Below the pieces are notes generated by a model. The model had not been told where the DNA came from, made no database searches, and saw only the letters and a list, made by a program, of their open reading frames with translations. DNA of 64,000 nt. Origin: Oscillospiraceae bacterium (lineage in GTDB: Bacteria > Bacillota_A > Clostridia > Oscillospirales > CAG-272). The translations under genes and the position numbers were made by a program. Positions 25,615 through 35,199 of this stretch are shown one piece after another. The stretch is from contig SVUH01000002.1 in the NCBI GenBank assembly GCA_015063335.1, positions 16,331-80,330 of the forward strand, given 5' to 3'. Each line of letters opens with the position of its first letter. The first letter of the stretch is position 1.

Positions 25615-27705
25615 TCAGAGTATTGAAAAATTAACTACGATAGCCGCAAATACGATGGATACCATAGAGAGTAGCTTGATAAGTATGTTTATAGACGGAC
25701 CTGAGGTATCCTTAAAAGGGTCTCCAACAGTATCGCCTACAACGGCAGCCTTGTGGCAATTCGAGCCCTTGCCGCCGTGAGTTCCGCTCTCTATGTATTT
25801 TTTGGCGTTATCCCAAGCTCCGCCGGAGTTTGACATAAATACAGCCATAAGGAAGCCCGATGCGGTGGCTCCTGCGAGCATTCCTACAACACCCGTGCAG
25901 CCGAGAACCATTCCTACGATTACGGGAACTGCGATCGCTACTATGGTGGGGAGTATCATTTCACGCAGACTTGCTTTGGTGCATAGGTCAACGCACGAGG
26001 CGTAGTCGGCATCGGCTTTTCCCTCCATAAGTCCCGTTATATCCCTAAATTGACGGCGTACCTCTTTAACCACGCTTTGTGCCGCACGTCCTACGGAATT
26101 CATGGTAAGTGCTGCGAAAACAAAGGGAAGGCACGCGCCGATAAACAAACCAACAAGTACGGTAGGATTGGTAATGTTAAGATTGGAGATTGCCTCTGCG
26201 CCGCCGTCTATGGTTTTTACCTTATCGATGTAAGATGCCATTAGAGCAAGTGCGGTGAGCGCTGCAGATCCGATAGCAAAGCCCTTGCCCGTAGCGGCTG
26301 TCGTGTTGCCGAGAGAGTCCAGAGCATCTGTGCGGTTTCTTACGTCACTTTCAAGATTTGCCATTTGAGCAATACCGCCTGCGTTATCCGCAACGGGGCC
26401 GTAGGCGTCGGTTGCAAGCGTTATACCCAAGGTGGAAAGCATACCGACAGCTGCGAGAGCTATTCCGTAAAGACCTCTTGAAACACTTGCCGCTCCGCCA
26501 GAAACAAAGTAGGCAACGAGTACGCAGATTGAAACTATTATAATGGGGAGGAGAGTAGAGAGCATTCCAACGGACAAGCCGCCGATAATAATGGTAGCCG
26601 TTCCCGTTTCTGAGGTAGCCGCAAGATTGCGCGTAGGCTTGTAGCTGTCAGAGGTGAAATATTCGGTAGCTTGACCGATAAGCACACCTGCTATAAGACC
26701 TGCCAAAACTGCAAAATAAATGGGCCAATATTCCTTACCGAGAACGAAATATACAAGCGGGAACGCCGCAAGTGCGATAAGTATAGCCGAGAAATTAGTA
26801 CCCCTTGAAAGTGCGCGAAGAAGCTGCTTTTGGGTTGCGCCCTCTTTAGTTCTTACGAGGAACGTTCCGAAAATTGAGCATATTACGCCTACAGCTGCAA
26901 GTAGCATGGGTAGAGCCATGGCACGGAATCCAAGAGACCCGAATGCGGTAACACCCAAAGCGCAAGCGGACACTATCGAACCGACGTAAGACTCGTAAAG
27001 ATCGGCGCCCATTCCGGCAACGTCTCCGACGTTATCTCCTACGTTATCCGCAATAACTGCGGGATTACGTGGGTCGTCCTCGGGAATACCTGCCTCTACC
27101 TTGCCCACGAGGTCTGCTCCGACATCAGCTGCTTTGGTGAATATACCGCCGCCGACACGCGCGAACAGTGCCATGGACGAGGCGCCCATACCGAAGGTTA
27201 GCATAGCGCCTGTAATTTCGGAGGGCTGAAGTCCAAATCCAAATTTAAGGATAAGAAACCAAATTGAAATGTCGAGAAGTCCAAGACCAACGACGGTAAA
27301 GCCCATTACGCTTCCTGCGGAAAAGGCAACGCGAAGCCCCTTATTAAGTCCCTCACGGCAGGCGTTTGCGGTTCTTGCGTTTGATGCGGTAGCTATCTTC
27401 ATTCCTATAAACCCCGAAAGAGCGGAGAAGAATCCACCTGAAATAAATGCAAACGGAGTAAAGGGATTTAGAAGTCCGAATATTGCCATGACTCCGAGGA
27501 TTGCAAACATAATGCCAAAGAATATTAGTACGATTTTATACTGCCTTTTCAAAAAGGCGTTTGCTCCCATGCGGATAGAAAGGGAGATTTTTTTCATCAA
27601 ATCGTTGCCCTCCGAGAATTTCATTACCCGACAAGCCAAAAGGACTGCAAAAAGCAGAGCGAGTATTGAACAAACCAAAGTAACCGTAACGATTATAATA
27701 TCCAT
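25615..27705 (-). CDS. hppA: K+-dependent ion-translocating membrane pyrophosphatase
   Basis: A 696-residue integral membrane pump with about 16 helices that couples PPi hydrolysis to Na+ or H+ export. The substrate-binding motifs DVGADLVGKVEAGI and DNVGDNVGDVAGMGADL are intact. In GNTTAATGKGFAIGS the alanine after GNTTA marks the K+-dependent class (K+-independent enzymes have lysine there). Whether it moves Na+ or H+ is not readable with confidence. GGAGG precedes the ATG and a consensus promoter drives it. It fits functionally with the PPi-PFK nearby. Confidence 0.95.
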   Translation of the reverse strand: MDIIIVTVTLVCSILALLFAVLLACRVMKFSEGNDLMKKISLSIRMGANAFLKRQYKIVLIFFGIMFAILGVMAIFGLLNPFTPFAFISGGFFSALSGFIGMKIATASNARTANACREGLNKGLRVAFSAGSVMGFTVVGLGLLDISIWFLILKFGFGLQPSEITGAMLTFGMGASSMALFARVGGGIFTKAADVGADLVGKVEAGIPEDDPRNPAVIADNVGDNVGDVAGMGADLYESYVGSIVSACALGVTAFGSLGFRAMALPMLLAAVGVICSIFGTFLVRTKEGATQKQLLRALSRGTNFSAILIALAAFPLVYFVLGKEYWPIYFAVLAGLIAGVLIGQATEYFTSDSYKPTRNLAATSETGTATIIIGGLSVGMLSTLLPIIIVSICVLVAYFVSGGAASVSRGLYGIALAAVGMLSTLGITLATDAYGPVADNAGGIAQMANLESDVRNRTDALDSLGNTTAATGKGFAIGSAALTALALMASYIDKVKTIDGGAEAISNLNITNPTVLVGLFIGACLPFVFAALTMNSVGRAAQSVVKEVRRQFRDITGLMEGKADADYASCVDLCTKASLREMILPTIVAIAVPVIVGMVLGCTGVVGMLAGATASGFLMAVFMSNSGGAWDNAKKYIESGTHGGKGSNCHKAAVVGDTVGDPFKDTSGPSINILIKLLSMVSIVFAAIVVNFSIL

Positions 27706-27735
27706 AAAATGCCTCCATAGTTATTGGTATAGGCT

Positions 27736-27764
27736 ATTATAACACATTGTTATATTTTTGTCAA
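27736..27764 (-). promoter_or_regulatory. Sigma-A promoter of hppA
   Basis: Minus strand TTGACA (27764-27759), 17-bp spacer, TATAAT (27741-27736). All twelve positions match consensus. Confidence 0.92.
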
Positions 27765-27831
27765 GCGGCTTATTAAAAAATATCATTATTGTTTTTGGCT
27801 TTTATACTAATAAAAATATTGCATAACTTAT

Positions 27832-27860
27832 AAAAATTCCCACTCTCATGAGAGTGGGAA
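27832..27860 (-). terminator. Terminator after asnA
   Basis: A 10-bp perfect stem (TTCCCACTCT / AGAGTGGGAA) around CATG, followed on the minus strand by TTTTT. Confidence 0.85.
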
Positions 27861-27869
27861 TAGTGTATA

Positions 27870-28883
27870 TTAGAGCAGCGGTATGCCGTTTTCTTCGCAG
27901 ATGCGAACGGTTTCTGCATCCCAAATGCTCGACTGAACCTCACCGATGTGAGCGCAGCCCATCATGAGCATGCAAAGGCGCGACTGACCTATGCCGCCGC
28001 CTATTGTAAGCGGAAGCTCGTCATTGAGTAGCATTTTATGGAAGGGAAGCTCTCTGCGGTCGTCACAGCCTGCGGCTGTAAGCTGTCTGTCAAGAGCCTC
28101 TGCATCAACGCGGATACCCATTGAGGAGATCTCAACGCCTCTGCCGAGCACGTCGTTCCAGAAGAATATATCTCCGTTGAGCTGCCAGTCGTCGTAGTCG
28201 GGCGCTCTGCCGTCGTGAGGCTTACCAGAGCGAAGCTTGCCGCCTATCTGCATGATAAATGCGGTCTTGTGCTCCTTAACGAACGCCGATTCTCTTTCAG
28301 ATGCGGTAAGCGTGGGATACATATCCTCAAGCTCCTGTGTTGTAACGAATGCCACGTCGCGGCAAAGCTCTATCTTGAGCTGGGGGTAGCGAACGTGAAG
28401 GCGATCGTTGGTGTTGCAGATAGCACCGACTATCGAGCGGACTATGAGCTTAAGATAATCCATGTTTCTCGCTTCGCGGGTTATTATCTTTTCCCAGTCC
28501 CACTGGTCAACGTAGATAGAGTGCAGGTTGTCAAGCGACTCGTCTCTGCGGATAGCGTTCATGTCGGTATAAAGACCGTTTCCAACTGAAAAGTTATATC
28601 TTTTGAGTGCAAGACGCTTCCATTTTGCAAGTGAGTGCACGACCTGTGCGCAGGTTCCGATAGCGGGAACGTCAAAGGAAACGGGGCGCTCGTAGCCGTT
28701 GAGGTTGTCGTTAAGTCCCGACTCCTCGGTTACAAAGAGGGGGGCGGAAACGCGCTTTAAGTCAAGCGCCTTTGCAAATTCCTCCTGGAAGGTCTGCTTG
28801 ATGTAAGCAATAGCCTTTTGCGTGTTATATTCGTCCAGAGGCGGACGGTAGTCCTTGGGAACAAAGACTGCGTTCGGTTTCAT
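27870..28883 (-). CDS. asnA: Aspartate-ammonia ligase (asparagine synthetase A)
   Basis: A 337-residue class II aminoacyl-tRNA-synthetase-like enzyme making asparagine from aspartate, ammonia and ATP. RVSAPLFVTEESGLNDNLNG, VHSLAKWKR and the C-terminal GGGIGQSRLCMLMM motif are typical. It is 18 bases after asnS, so asparagine synthesis and charging are co-transcribed. No T-box leader is present upstream. Confidence 0.96.
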   Translation of the reverse strand: MKPNAVFVPKDYRPPLDEYNTQKAIAYIKQTFQEEFAKALDLKRVSAPLFVTEESGLNDNLNGYERPVSFDVPAIGTCAQVVHSLAKWKRLALKRYNFSVGNGLYTDMNAIRRDESLDNLHSIYVDQWDWEKIITREARNMDYLKLIVRSIVGAICNTNDRLHVRYPQLKIELCRDVAFVTTQELEDMYPTLTASERESAFVKEHKTAFIMQIGGKLRSGKPHDGRAPDYDDWQLNGDIFFWNDVLGRGVEISSMGIRVDAEALDRQLTAAGCDDRRELPFHKMLLNDELPLTIGGGIGQSRLCMLMMGCAHIGEVQSSIWDAETVRICEENGIPLL

Positions 28884-28901
28884 ATTTTAAACTCCTGAAT
28901 A

Positions 28902-30296
28902 TTAATATTCGGCATTTCCTACCGTTCTGGGGTAGGGAAGAACGTCGCGGATATTGGAAATACCCGTGAGGTACATGATAATTCTCTCAAAGCCCAAGCC
29001 GTAGCCTGCGTGCTTGGTTCCGCCGAAGCGACGGAGATTGAGATACCACCAATAATCCTCCTCGTTAAGTCCGCATTCAGCCATGCGGGCGGTGAGAACG
29101 TCAATTCTCTCCTCACGCTGTGAGCCGCCGATGATCTCTCCGACTCCGGGAACGAGCAGGTCCATTGCGGCAACGGTCTTGCCGTCGTCGTTAAGGCGCA
29201 TGTAGAACGCCTTGATCTGTTTGGGATAGTCTATAACGAACACGGGGCACTTGAATATCTGCTCCGTAAGGTATCTTTCGTGCTCGGTCTGAAGGTCGAT
29301 GCCCCACTCAACGGGGTACTTGAAGTCAGCGCCGCTCTTTTTAAGAAGCTCGACTGCTTCGGTGTATGTGACCTTCTTGTATTCGCTGTTTGCAAGCGTT
29401 GTGAGTCTGTCGAGGAGTCCTTTTTCAACGAACTTGTTGAAGAATTCGATCTCCTGAGGGCAGTTTTCGAGGATATGGCGGATTATATACTGGATCATAT
29501 CCCATGCAAGCTGCATATTATCGTCAAGGTCTGCAAATGCGATCTCGGGCTCGATCATCCAGAACTCTGCCGCATGACGTGCCGTGTTGGAGTTTTCTGC
29601 GCGGAACGTAGGTCCAAAGGTATAGATCTTACCGTAAGCCAAAGCGTAGGTCTCACCCTCAAGCTGACCTGAAACGGTAAGATTTGCGCTCTTTCCGAAG
29701 AAGTCCTGCGAATAATCTATCTTTCCGTCCTCGGTGCGGGGAGGATTTTCCATATCGAGCGTGGTTACGCGGAACATCTCACCAGCGCCCTCGCAGTCAG
29801 ATGCGGTAACGATAGGGGTATGAACGTAAACGAATCCACGGTCGTGGAAGAATTTATGAATAGCAAAAGCCGCCTCGCTTCTTACTCTGAACGCCGCGGA
29901 GAAAAGATTGGTACGGGGGCGCAGGTATGCCTGCTCGCGCAAAAATTCCACGGTGTGGCGTTTGGGCTGGAGGGGGTAGTCGGGGGTTGAAGTTCCCTCA
30001 ACGAGGATCTCCTCTGCCTTTATCTCAAAGGGCTGCTTCATGGTGGGAGTGAGCTCCACGCGTCCCCTGACAACGAGTGCCGCGCCTACGTTCTGGCGAG
30101 CGATCTCGTCGTAATTATTTATCTTTTCGCGCTCAAATACAACCTGAACGCTCTTATGGCAGCTACCGTCGTTAAGATCGATAAAGCCGAACGCCTTGCT
30201 GTCGCGCAGATTACGTACCCAACCGCCGAGCGTTACGGTCTTGCCGCCGAAGTCCTCTGTATTCTCATATATGGAGCGAATAAAATCTCTTTTCAT
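28902..30296 (-). CDS. asnS: Asparaginyl-tRNA synthetase
   Basis: A 464-residue class IIb synthetase. It has an N-terminal OB anticodon-binding domain ([19 protein letters not shown]), motif 2 around [20 protein letters not shown] and motif 3 [13 protein letters not shown]. The first gene of an asnS-asnA unit. A consensus promoter is 53 bases upstream with a short leader, so no T-box control is visible. Confidence 0.97.
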   Translation of the reverse strand: MKRDFIRSIYENTEDFGGKTVTLGGWVRNLRDSKAFGFIDLNDGSCHKSVQVVFEREKINNYDEIARQNVGAALVVRGRVELTPTMKQPFEIKAEEILVEGTSTPDYPLQPKRHTVEFLREQAYLRPRTNLFSAAFRVRSEAAFAIHKFFHDRGFVYVHTPIVTASDCEGAGEMFRVTTLDMENPPRTEDGKIDYSQDFFGKSANLTVSGQLEGETYALAYGKIYTFGPTFRAENSNTARHAAEFWMIEPEIAFADLDDNMQLAWDMIQYIIRHILENCPQEIEFFNKFVEKGLLDRLTTLANSEYKKVTYTEAVELLKKSGADFKYPVEWGIDLQTEHERYLTEQIFKCPVFVIDYPKQIKAFYMRLNDDGKTVAAMDLLVPGVGEIIGGSQREERIDVLTARMAECGLNEEDYWWYLNLRRFGGTKHAGYGLGFERIIMYLTGISNIRDVLPYPRTVGNAEY

Positions 30297-30348
30297 AAGC
30301 TTCTCCGTTCTTTGGTCAATTTGTAATTTAGAACCATCTAACTAAATA

Positions 30349-30377
30349 ATTATATCACTATCGCTTGATTTTGTCAA
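30349..30377 (-). promoter_or_regulatory. Promoter of asnS-asnA
   Basis: Minus strand TTGACA (30377-30372), 17-bp spacer, TATAAT (30354-30349). Confidence 0.92.
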
Positions 30378-30408
30378 TTGTTTTTGCCAAAAAGATTATA
30401 CGCAAATC

Positions 30409-30437
30409 TTGACTTTGGTTTTTCAATGTGCTACAAT
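30409..30437 (+). promoter_or_regulatory. Promoter of the ABC exporter at 30487
   Basis: TTGACT 30409-30414, 17-bp spacer, TACAAT 30432-30437, divergent from the asnS promoter. Confidence 0.8.
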
Positions 30438-30486
30438 TAATGTAAAGAAATATGAAAATCATAATGACGTATAAAGGAAAACTAAT

Positions 30487-32217
30487 ATGTTAAAACGCTT
30501 TATTTCCTACTATAAGCCTCATAGACTGGTTTTTTGCTTTGATATGCTGGCATCTCTTGCAGTGGCACTCGTCGGAATAGTTTATCCCGTCGTTACAAGG
30601 CTCATGCTCAATGATCTAATTCCCAACAGAAATTACAAAATGGTAGTAGTGTTTGGCGTGACACTTCTCGGGTTGTATCTTTTGCGCATGCTGCTTAACT
30701 ATTTTATACAGTATTACGGCCACGTTATGGGTGTGCGTATGCAGGCGGAGATGCGCTCGGACATGTTCCGCCACCTTGAAAAATTGCCTTACAAGTTTTA
30801 CGACGACAACGAAACGGGAAAGATAATGTCGCGAATGACGACGGATCTTTGGGAGATAAGCGAGCTTGCGCACCACGGTCCCGAAAATCTGCTTATTTCA
30901 TCTGTTTCCATTATTATCTCGTTTGTATATCTCTTTACGATAAACAAGTGGCTGACGCTTATAATATTCGCGTGCGTTCCTTTCCTTATTCTTGTGGCAG
31001 TTCTTTTGCGCGGAAAAATGAAGAGCGCTTTTATGGAAAGCAGAAAGTCAGTGGCGCTCATAAATGCCGCGCTTGAGAGCAGTATATCGGGTATCCGCGT
31101 TACTAAGGCGTTTGATAACTCCAAAAAGGAAGCGGAGAAGTTTGAAGAGGGCAACGAGCAGTTCGTTCACGCTCGCGACGACGCTTACCGCGCTATGGGA
31201 CGCTTCCATTCCATGACGTCCTTTATAACGGATATATTCAACGTTATAGTTCTCATAGCAGGTGGATTTTTCCTTTACAACGGAAGCATACAGTTCGGTG
31301 ACTACTCGGCGTTTATAGTTTCCGTAAACCTTTTCATAGCTCCCGTTATGACGCTTATAAACTTTATGGAGCAGTATCAGAACGGCGTTACGGGCTTTGA
31401 GAGATTCGTTGAGATAATGAACGAGAAGCCCGAGGAGGACAAGGAGGGCGCGGAGGATATCGGAAGTGTCGAGGGACACATTGAGATAAAGGACGCCGTA
31501 TATTCCTACGGTGACGGCAAGGACGTATTAAGAGGCGTAAACCTCAATATTCCCAAGGGCACGAAGTTTGCGCTCGTGGGCCCGTCGGGCGGAGGAAAGA
31601 CTACCATATGCCATCTTATCCCCAACTTTTACGAGCTTGAAACGGGAGATATACTCATTGACGGTAAGTCCATCTCGAGTATAACCAAGAGCTCGTTGCG
31701 TAGAAATATCGGTATAGTTCAGCAGGATATTTATTTGTTTAACGCAAGCTTTCGCGATAATATCCTTTACGGCAGACTTGATGCTACCGAGGATGAGGTG
31801 ATCGAGGCGGCTAAGCGCGCGAATATCCACGACTATATAATGAGCCTTGAGCACGGCTACGATACGGAGATAGGCGAGAGAGGTGTCCGTCTTTCTGGCG
31901 GACAGAAGCAGAGGCTTTCAATAGCGCGTGTATTCCTTAAAAATCCGCCTATACTCATACTCGATGAGGCAACAAGCGCACTTGATAACACCACGGAAAT
32001 ACTTATTCAGCAGGCGCTTGACGAGCTTTGTGTAGGTAGAACTACGCTTGTGGTAGCCCATAGACTTTCGACTATCAAGAACGCGGACAAGATAGCGGTT
32101 GTAGCTGACGGAAAGATAGTGGAGCAGGGTACTCATGAAAAGCTTCTCGCACTTGACGGAGAGTACGCAAAGCTTTATAGACTTCAGTTCCGCGCGGCGG
32201 AGGAATACTCAAATTAA
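30487..32217 (+). CDS. ABC exporter, half-size, probably homodimeric
   Basis: A 576-residue membrane-plus-ATPase protein of the lipid A/multidrug exporter type. Walker A GPSGGGKTT, signature LSGGQKQR, Walker B LILDEATSAL with the catalytic Glu, and VAHRLST are all canonical, so unlike the pair at 15891-19575 it can work as a homodimer. It has its own promoter and no adjacent partner. The substrate is unknown. Confidence 0.9.
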   Translation: MLKRFISYYKPHRLVFCFDMLASLAVALVGIVYPVVTRLMLNDLIPNRNYKMVVVFGVTLLGLYLLRMLLNYFIQYYGHVMGVRMQAEMRSDMFRHLEKLPYKFYDDNETGKIMSRMTTDLWEISELAHHGPENLLISSVSIIISFVYLFTINKWLTLIIFACVPFLILVAVLLRGKMKSAFMESRKSVALINAALESSISGIRVTKAFDNSKKEAEKFEEGNEQFVHARDDAYRAMGRFHSMTSFITDIFNVIVLIAGGFFLYNGSIQFGDYSAFIVSVNLFIAPVMTLINFMEQYQNGVTGFERFVEIMNEKPEEDKEGAEDIGSVEGHIEIKDAVYSYGDGKDVLRGVNLNIPKGTKFALVGPSGGGKTTICHLIPNFYELETGDILIDGKSISSITKSSLRRNIGIVQQDIYLFNASFRDNILYGRLDATEDEVIEAAKRANIHDYIMSLEHGYDTEIGERGVRLSGGQKQRLSIARVFLKNPPILILDEATSALDNTTEILIQQALDELCVGRTTLVVAHRLSTIKNADKIAVVADGKIVEQGTHEKLLALDGEYAKLYRLQFRAAEEYSN

Positions 32218-32278
32218 TTCGGTGCGAATATAATTGATACAGTTCACGAAAACTTACTAAATATTTACAAATAGTCTA

Positions 32279-32307
32279 TTGTATTTTTAAGTGAAATAAG
32301 ATATGAT
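32279..32307 (+). promoter_or_regulatory. Probable promoter of the DUF5685/DnaJ operon
   Basis: TTGTAT 32279-32284, 17-bp spacer, TATGAT 32302-32307, 33 bases before the chosen GTG start. Confidence 0.6.
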
Positions 32308-32339
32308 TATTAAGATTGCTGGGGAGGGGCGGGCGAGTC

Positions 32340-33236
32340 GTGTTTGGATACGTAAAGGTAAGAAGCTCAGAGCTTAAGGTAAAAGAATACGAGATTTATC
32401 GCGGTGCTTATTGCGGACTTTGCCGTTCAATGGGCAAATGCACGGGGCAGTGCTCCCGCATGGCTCTTTCCTATGATTTCGCCTTTTTGGCAATGCTGCG
32501 GCTTTGCCTTGGCGGTGTAGACAAAGTGGAATTCAAGCAAAGAAGATGCTTGGCTCACCCCTTAAAGAAGCGTAACGTCATGGAGCGCAACGCAGAGCTT
32601 GATTACTGTGCGCGCGCGGCGGCAATTCTCGGATACCATAAGGTAAAGGACGATATTGCGGACGAGCGCGGATTTAAGAAAATGCGCGCTCTGCTTACCT
32701 ATCCATTTGTTGCATCTTGGCGCAAAAAGGCCTTGAAGGCAGGACTTTCATCGCTTGACGAAAAAATTTCCGATGCTCTTATGCGGCTTTCACAGCTTGA
32801 AGCACAAAAGAAACCGAGCGTTGACGAGCCTGCCGAGATATTCGGAGAGATACTTGCCGCAATTACCTCTTTTGGACTTGATGGCAGTGAGGAGCGTATT
32901 GCTTACGAGCTTGGAATGCACGTCGGAAAGTGGATATATATAGTTGATGCGCTTGACGATGCAGAGGACGACCAAAAGAAAAAGCGCTACAATCCTTTTT
33001 TGCTTCTATACGGCGGAAGACTTCCGCAGGGTGAGGAGCTTACCTTGATCTCCGATGCTCTCAAAGCAGAGCTTTGCGGCGCAGAGGCGGCGCTCGATTT
33101 AATGGATACCGACAAGGAGTCGGTAAAGAATATTATTGAAAATATCTTGTATCTGGGCATGCCTGATACAGTTGAAAAAATAATTTGCGGGGACGGCTGT
33201 AAATCCGGTAATACCTCCGCAGAAAGGCAGAACTGA
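32340..33236 (+). CDS. DUF5685 family protein
   Basis: A 298-residue helical protein. The N-terminus [20 protein letters not shown] and the cysteine cluster YCGLC...CTGQC are typical of DUF5685. An acidic motif (DALDDAEDD) near residue 210 recalls prenyl-synthase-like folds. GTG 32340 is used as the start because it gives the family's usual N-terminus and follows a purine-rich GGGAGGGG. It is 1 base before a DnaJ-domain gene. The biochemical role is unknown; a metal-binding or isoprenoid-linked function is only inference. Confidence 0.8.
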   Translation: MFGYVKVRSSELKVKEYEIYRGAYCGLCRSMGKCTGQCSRMALSYDFAFLAMLRLCLGGVDKVEFKQRRCLAHPLKKRNVMERNAELDYCARAAAILGYHKVKDDIADERGFKKMRALLTYPFVASWRKKALKAGLSSLDEKISDALMRLSQLEAQKKPSVDEPAEIFGEILAAITSFGLDGSEERIAYELGMHVGKWIYIVDALDDAEDDQKKKRYNPFLLLYGGRLPQGEELTLISDALKAELCGAEAALDLMDTDKESVKNIIENILYLGMPDTVEKIICGDGCKSGNTSAERQN

Positions 33237-33237
33237 A

Positions 33238-33891
33238 ATGAACGATCCTTACAAGGTGCTGGGTGTGTCGCCCGATGCCTCCGATGATGAGATAAAAAAA
33301 GCATACAGACAGCTTGCGCGTAAGTATCACCCCGATAAATACCGCGACAGCGACCTTGCCGATCTCGCAAGCGAGAAGATGAAGGAGGTCAATGCGGCTT
33401 ACGAGGAGATCAAGAAGATGCGTGAGACGGGCAGCCGCTCAAATACCAATGCGGGAGCAGGCGCAGGCTACGGAGCGCGCGGACGTTACAGCTATGCGGG
33501 AAACGAATCCGCAAGCGGAGACCCTAAATACAATGAAATACGCAGAATGATAAATTCGGGCAATATCGGCAGAGCAGAACAGATGCTTTACGGTATTGAG
33601 GAGCACCAGAGAAATGCCGAATGGAATTTCCTTATGGGCTGTATTATGGCTCGCCGTTCAAATTTCGTTGACGCGCAGAGATATTTCGATATTGCTTGCT
33701 CCATGGATCCTTATAACAACGAGTACCGCGCGGCGCAGGCAGAGCTTCGCAACCGCGCAAACGGCTATGGCGGCGGTTATAGAACGGCTCACACCTCGGG
33801 CGGTTGCTCTACGTGCGATATATGCTCAGGACTTATGTGCGCTGACTGCTGCTGTGAGTGCATGGGCGGCGACCTTATAGGCTGCTGCTGA
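33238..33891 (+). CDS. DnaJ-domain protein with a cysteine-rich C-terminus
   Basis: A 217-residue protein: an N-terminal J domain (residues 1-65) with the essential HPD in KYHPDKYRD, a Gly/Ala-rich linker, a TPR-like helical middle (residues 95-165) and a C-terminal tail holding ten cysteines (from SGGCSTC to IGCC). The HPD motif implies DnaK recruitment. The cysteine tail could bind metal or a membrane-associated partner. It is coupled to the DUF5685 gene by a 1-base gap, a recurring clostridial neighbourhood. Confidence 0.85.
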   Translation: MNDPYKVLGVSPDASDDEIKKAYRQLARKYHPDKYRDSDLADLASEKMKEVNAAYEEIKKMRETGSRSNTNAGAGAGYGARGRYSYAGNESASGDPKYNEIRRMINSGNIGRAEQMLYGIEEHQRNAEWNFLMGCIMARRSNFVDAQRYFDIACSMDPYNNEYRAAQAELRNRANGYGGGYRTAHTSGGCSTCDICSGLMCADCCCECMGGDLIGCC

Positions 33892-33907
33892 CGAGAGGTG
33901 ATGTTCC

Positions 33908-34423
33908 GTGAAGAATGGCAGGGTTAAGCAATTGACCGTTTGTGCCGCGCTGTCGGCTATTGGTGTGGTGCTTTTGAGCATAGGACATCTTATAGACGTG
34001 CTTGATGCATCTCTTGCGGTGCTTGCGTCGATCGTGTGCATCGTTGCCGTAATTGAGTACGGCAAGGCGGCACCGTGGCTTGTGTTCTCGGTGACGGCAA
34101 CTCTTTCACTAATACTCATTCCGCCAAACTCGGCGGCGCTTATGTATCTTATGTTCTTCGGCTATTATCCTATACTTAAGGAAAAGCTTGAAAGACTGCC
34201 GAGAGTGCTTTCGTGGGTTGTCAAGGAGCTTATCTTTAATACGGCTATGGTAATATGCATAGCGCTGATAACGATATTGTTTATGCCGACGACCGAGGTG
34301 ACGGTATGGACCTACGCCATACTTGTGCTTCTTTGCGAGGTGGTGTTCGTGCTGTACGATATAGCGCTCACTAGGCTCATTAGCTTTTATATCTATAAGC
34401 TGCGCACGAGATTTAAATTTTAA
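33908..34423 (+). CDS. Multi-pass membrane protein, ECF S-component-like
   Basis: A 171-residue protein with about five hydrophobic helices and little else. The length and helix pattern, and a short basic loop (LKEKLERLPR), recall substrate-binding S components of energy-coupling factor transporters, but no motif confirms that. GTG 33908 follows an AGGTG ribosome-binding site 16 bases after the DnaJ gene, so it is in the same operon. The function is unknown. Confidence 0.65.
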   Translation: MKNGRVKQLTVCAALSAIGVVLLSIGHLIDVLDASLAVLASIVCIVAVIEYGKAAPWLVFSVTATLSLILIPPNSAALMYLMFFGYYPILKEKLERLPRVLSWVVKELIFNTAMVICIALITILFMPTTEVTVWTYAILVLLCEVVFVLYDIALTRLISFYIYKLRTRFKF

Positions 34424-34424
34424 A

Positions 34425-34467
34425 CAAAAAAGCTTTTGCTTCAAAAAGGAAGCAAAAGCTTTTTTTG
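34425..34467. terminator. Bidirectional terminator
   Basis: A long stem (AAAAAAGCTTTTGCTT / AAGCAAAAGCTTTTTTT) with A- and T-runs on its two sides. It separates the membrane-protein gene from the convergent ABC-2 permease. Confidence 0.9.
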
Positions 34468-35199
34468 TTATTGCTTTTTCATTTGCCGCAAAAACAGCAG
34501 TACAGCTATCGCAAGTGCCGCGAGCGCATAACCGAGCACCCACAAAAGGTGGGGAAGTATTTCGGAAAAGCTGCCAGAGAGCACTGCGCGCTCAAGCTCA
34601 ACTGCGTGAACGAACGGCAGACAGTAGGCTATTTTTTTGAAAGCACCGCCAACAAGATCGAGATCAAACCAAACGCCCGAGAGCCATGCAGAGAGGTTAG
34701 TCAAAAGCGCTCCGCAGATACCGCCCACCTGCTTGTCGTTAAGAATACTGCCGAAAAGCAAGCCCATAGCGATAAATAAGAGGGATACGGGAACTATCAA
34801 AAGGATAGCGTAGATAATATTTACCGTAACGTCAAGTCCGAGAATTATTGCGACAGCATAACAAATCACGCATTGAAGCACGGATATGGGAATGATCGGT
34901 AGGGTGTAGCCAAGTATAAAATCAACGGGAGTGAGCGGCGTGGTATAAAGGCGCTGAAGCAGAGAGCTTCCGCGGTCCTTTGCGATAATGGTCGCGGAAA
35001 ACAGCGTCATAAACGAGAGACCGAATACGGTCACTCCCGGCGTAAGATGCGCTATTTCAAAGAGCGGCACAGGCACGTTTGCCTGAATTGCGCTCAAAAG
35101 CAGTATCAATATAAGCGGGAAGCCGAGCCCGAAGCCTAAATTCAGGGGGTCACGTAGGATCTCCTTTGCGTTTCTTCCCGCAAACGTCAGCATTTTCAT
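34468..35199 (-). CDS. ABC-2 type transporter permease
   Basis: A 243-residue permease with about six membrane helices of the ABC-2 (drug/polysaccharide efflux) class (LTPGVTVFGLSFMTLFSATI, LQRLYTTPLTPVDFI). Its start overlaps the ATPase gene by 4 bases. It forms an efflux system with the ATPase, under a TetR-type regulator. The substrate is unknown. Confidence 0.9.
   Translation of the reverse strand: MKMLTFAGRNAKEILRDPLNLGFGLGFPLILILLLSAIQANVPVPLFEIAHLTPGVTVFGLSFMTLFSATIIAKDRGSSLLQRLYTTPLTPVDFILGYTLPIIPISVLQCVICYAVAIILGLDVTVNIIYAILLIVPVSLLFIAMGLLFGSILNDKQVGGICGALLTNLSAWLSGVWFDLDLVGGAFKKIAYCLPFVHAVELERAVLSGSFSEILPHLLWVLGYALAALAIAVLLFLRQMKKQ

Noticed and set aside
30297..30349. A T-box leader for asnS-asnA
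   Set aside because: The leader after the promoter is only about 50 bases and has no T-box AGGGTGG-type or specifier structure.
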